Shown here: piece by piece, positions 62,523 to 64,000 of the stretch
Layout of the letters: each line of letters opens with the position of its first letter
Position numbering within the stretch: position 1 is the first letter of the stretch
NCBI GenBank assembly: GCA_046705285.1
Contig: JBJKQK010000083.1
Span: forward strand, 14,477-78,476
Source: SCRD01 sp046705285
Lineage (GTDB): Bacteria > Acidobacteriota > Terriglobia > UBA7540
Reading direction: 5' to 3'
DNA length: 64,000 nt
Made by a program: the position numbers and the translations under genes
The notes under the pieces: model-generated
The model's input: the letters and a program-made list of their open reading frames with translations, nothing else
Database searches by the model: none
Told to the model about the DNA's origin: nothing

Positions 62523-64000
62523 ATGAGCAGTGCTTGGTCGCGCCGCGACTTTCTCAAAGACTTTCTGATGGCGGCTGGCGCGGCACAGATCATCGATCCG
62601 CTACGCCTTGCCGCTGCGGACCCTCCCTCGACCGCCGGGAGGCGTTTCGTCAACATTGCGCCTCAGGCGGGGATTCATTTCATCCACAACAACGGCGCTT
62701 TTGGCAACAAGTACCTGCCCGAAACGATGGGATCGGGGTGTGCCTTCATCGATTACGACAATAACGGGAACCAGGACATTCTTTTGATCAACGGCACGGA
62801 TTTCCCCGGCCACGTCGTCCGGCAAACCACAATGAAGCTTTACCGCAACAATGGCAACGGAACGTTTACGGATGTTACAGCCCGCGCTCGCCTGAATATC
62901 CCCATGTATGGAATGGGTGTAGCGGTCGGTGATTACGACAACGACGGCTGGGACGACATTTACGTGACGGCGCTCGGCGAAGCTCATCTCTTCCACAACG
63001 AGCACAACGGCACTTTTCGCGATGTTACAAGAGAGGCGGGCGTAAACAACACCGGTTTTGGTACCAGCGCCGCCTGGTTTGATTACGATCGCGACGGAAA
63101 ACTCGACCTGTTCGTGTGCAATTACGTGAAGTGGTCAGAGAAAACGGACATCTACTGCACGCTGGACGGCCGTCACAAATCGTATTGCACTCCCGAAGCC
63201 TATGACGGGGAATCCAACCGTCTGTTTCACAACGTTGGCAATGGCCGGTTCGAAGATGTCACCAAGCAAGCGGGCATTTACAATCCGACAGGCAAGAATA
63301 TGGGAGTGGTCATCGTCGATTACAACATGGACGGCTGGCCGGACATCGCAGTAGCCGATGATACTGAGGACAACAAACTTTACCGCAACAACCACAATGG
63401 GACCTTCACCCAGGTTTCCATCCAGGCTGGAATCGCTTATGACATGAACGGTGTCGCCCGCGGGGCCATGGGAATCACCGCCGCAGACTATAACCGCTCG
63501 GGCTACCCCAGCATCGCCATCGGAAATTTCTCAAACCAGATGCTCGGCCTCTACCAGAATCAGAAGCATGGATTCTTCATTGACGTCGCGCCGGAATCAT
63601 CACTCGGACAGGACAGCCGCCTTTCACTGACCTTTGGCCTCTTCTTTTTCGACTATGACCTTGATGGCCTGCTGGACCTTTTTGCGGCCAACGGACACAT
63701 TGAGCCTGATATTTCGCTTATCCAACCACAGGTCACCTATGCCGAGCGGCCTCTGCTGTTTCACGACCTCGGAGACGGCCATTTCAAGAACATCGGCAAG
63801 CAAGCCGGCTTCTTGAAGAAAATAGTAGCCCGCGGTGCGGCCTATGCCGACATCAACAACGATGGCTACCTCGATGTTCTGCTCAGCACCAACAATGGCC
63901 CAGCCTATCTTTACAGGAATGAGGGACTGAACACAGCCAATGCGATCCGGATCAAGACGGTTGGCACAAAATCAAACCGCGACGGCCTTGACTCCGTGAT
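62523..64000 (+). CDS. CRTAC1-type FG-GAP/VCBS propeller protein, Tat-exported (copy 2; 3' partial)
   Basis: At least 492 residues; the frame is open to the right edge. SRRDFLKDFLMAAGAAQIID is a textbook twin-arginine signal. Seven Ca2+-loop repeats follow (DYDNNGNQDI, DYDNDGWDDI, DYDRDGKLDL, DYNMDGWPDI, DYNRSGYPSI, DYDLDGLLDL, DINNDGYLDV). The two-Cys motif CTLDGRHKSYCTPEAYDG matches copy 1 at 56996, and the two proteins align throughout. The ASPIC/UnbV domain is just beginning (SNRDGLDSV) at the window end. It lies 105 bp after the multihaem cytochrome, a repeated association in Acidobacteriota. Confidence 0.9.
   Translation, partial: MSSAWSRRDFLKDFLMAAGAAQIIDPLRLAAADPPSTAGRRFVNIAPQAGIHFIHNNGAFGNKYLPETMGSGCAFIDYDNNGNQDILLINGTDFPGHVVRQTTMKLYRNNGNGTFTDVTARARLNIPMYGMGVAVGDYDNDGWDDIYVTALGEAHLFHNEHNGTFRDVTREAGVNNTGFGTSAAWFDYDRDGKLDLFVCNYVKWSEKTDIYCTLDGRHKSYCTPEAYDGESNRLFHNVGNGRFEDVTKQAGIYNPTGKNMGVVIVDYNMDGWPDIAVADDTEDNKLYRNNHNGTFTQVSIQAGIAYDMNGVARGAMGITAADYNRSGYPSIAIGNFSNQMLGLYQNQKHGFFIDVAPESSLGQDSRLSLTFGLFFFDYDLDGLLDLFAANGHIEPDISLIQPQVTYAERPLLFHDLGDGHFKNIGKQAGFLKKIVARGAAYADINNDGYLDVLLSTNNGPAYLYRNEGLNTANAIRIKTVGTKSNRDGLDSV

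Overview
The window is a gene-dense, moderately GC-rich chromosomal segment with the marks of the phylum Acidobacteriota. These marks are Oar-like TonB-dependent receptors with an N-terminal carboxypeptidase-regulatory domain, CRTAC1-type FG-GAP/ASPIC proteins beside a multihaem cytochrome, a divergent Hfq, a bacillithiol glycosyltransferase (BshA), many small secreted proteins of unknown function, and an ATP synthase F0 cluster separated from F1. The assignment comes from family content only; no rRNA or tRNA gene is visible. I saw no insertion sequence, prophage or CRISPR array.

Layout. 1-4.7 kb: the tail of a TonB-type receptor, two tandemly duplicated sensor kinases without a response regulator, and a zinc alcohol dehydrogenase. 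4.8-9.6 kb (minus): S9 peptidase, Tat-exported TIM-barrel isomerase-like protein, NapA-type antiporter. 9.8-15.8 kb (minus): a compact operon of TPR protein, rnc, lepB, AsmA-like protein and a small membrane-anchored protein, with overlapping stop/start codons. 16-18.4 kb (plus): glmM, apparently leaderless, and a secreted protein. 18.5-22.3 kb: zinc-ribbon protein, CPBP protease with cytochrome c, an unusual T-rich repeat array, and a SpoIIE-type phosphatase. 22.4-27 kb: small secreted protein, then the minus-strand yggS, DUF167, Na+/solute symporter and M24 peptidase genes. 27-31.4 kb (plus): tmk-holB, hfq, a secreted protein, bshA. 31.5-35.7 kb: complete Oar-like receptor and an outer-membrane protein. 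36-41.9 kb: hydrolase, MFS pump, AhpD-like protein, FkbM methyltransferase, and an odd operon of a small protein, ThiS and a LytS-type kinase. 42.3-46.5 kb (minus): F0 genes atpZ/I-like, atpB and atpE with structured intergenic DNA, MscS channel, hemerythrin. 46.6-53.5 kb: NUDIX, DoxX, SRPBCC and secreted proteins, GMC oxidoreductase with its subunit III, pyrR, endonuclease V. 53.6-54.8 kb: ROK regulator.

The most system-like region is 54.9-64 kb. A minus-strand operon (CRTAC1 propeller protein, histidine kinase, LuxR-type response regulator; gaps of 5 and 6 bp) is divergent from a plus-strand pair (membrane-anchored five-haem cytochrome with TPRs and a histidine-repeat tail, then a second, Tat-exported CRTAC1 protein running off the window). 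I infer a periplasmic electron-transfer or surface-complex module paired with its own two-component regulator.
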